Assembly: GCA_037975125.1 (NCBI GenBank)
Contig: CM075862.1
Location: 16,011,125-16,075,124 of the forward strand
Direction: 5' to 3'
DNA: 64,000 nt
DNA from: Latrodectus hesperus
Lineage: Eukaryota; Arthropoda; Arachnida; Araneae; Theridiidae
Under the pieces are notes generated by a model. The model searched no databases. It saw only the letters and a list, made by a program, of their open reading frames with translations, and was not told the DNA's origin. Positions within the stretch are counted from its first letter, which is position 1; the number at the start of each line of letters is the position of its first letter. Shown piece by piece: positions 63,691 to 64,000 of this stretch. A program made the position numbers and the translations under genes.

Positions 63691-64000
63691 GATCGTCACC
63701 ATAATAAGCAGTGTATATGAAGACTAATGCAACATTCAAGGTGAAATGTAGATGACTAAATTCAGATAATTAACTTCACTTATTGTTAAAAAAATTAGCA
63801 TTATAACTATTTAGCAAGAATATTTTAAATAAGACTGCTTGAAATAATGTATGATGAAATAAAATAACAATCTTCACCCAGGAAGTGTGCGAGAATATAT
63901 TTTATAACTACAATACCTGCTGAATGACATCACTGCTTTGCTGAAAATTAGTTTGCCACTCTCACTATTCTATGATATTTATTTCTATAATTTCAGAAAA

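Overview
This is an AT-rich eukaryotic (animal) sequence, with no prokaryotic operons, CRISPR arrays, rRNA or functional tRNA genes recognised. The mix of diverged jockey/R1-type LINEs, Tc1/mariner, pogo/Tigger and hAT relics, a young Ty3/gypsy-type element, tRNA-headed SINEs and one intron-rich gene with long AT-rich introns suggests an arthropod. The transposon families look most like those of spiders or other chelicerates, but that is inference from general resemblance and was not tested by a search.

Layout. 1-2337: AT-rich, with a possible hAT-like terminus near 1.4 kb. 2338-6461: a recently inserted Ty3/gypsy-type retroelement on the minus strand. Its two LTRs are nearly identical, and its single long frame runs from gag straight into the RNase H tail and integrase, so protease, reverse transcriptase and most of RNase H are missing. 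8975-9128: an (AT)n array next to a complete pogo/Tigger transposon (9129-11302) whose transposase is broken by one frameshift. 13.25-17.0 kb: a decayed jockey-type LINE with a 0.9-kb, internally deleted R1-like LINE nested inside its ORF1, flanked by a 13-bp target duplication. 17.5-23.2 kb: a possible 4.6-kb hAT-like element, a possible solo LTR inside it, a second hAT-type terminus and a 5'-truncated Tc1 relic. 24.8-29.3 kb: a BED-finger hAT transposase relic, SINEs, strong palindromes and another Tc1 relic. 29.8-41 kb: mostly featureless AT-rich DNA with a 45-bp GC-rich tandem repeat (34.8 kb), a LINE RNase H relic (36.3 kb) and SINEs.

The one host gene that can be defended runs on the minus strand from 55242 to 41278. 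Eight coding exons with GT/AG borders join in phase at all seven junctions into a 370-residue protein. Its first 107 residues resemble a winged-helix DNA-binding domain of the ETS/IRF type that lacks the usual signature residues. A serine/tyrosine-rich segment with a DSGxxS motif and acidic exons follow. This gene is the best candidate for something undescribed in the window.

55.3-64 kb: LINE and Tigger fragments, a SINE cluster (59.4-60.2 kb), a diverged 0.6-kb tandem duplication (61.5-62.7 kb) and a LINE 3'-end relic (63.2-63.7 kb).
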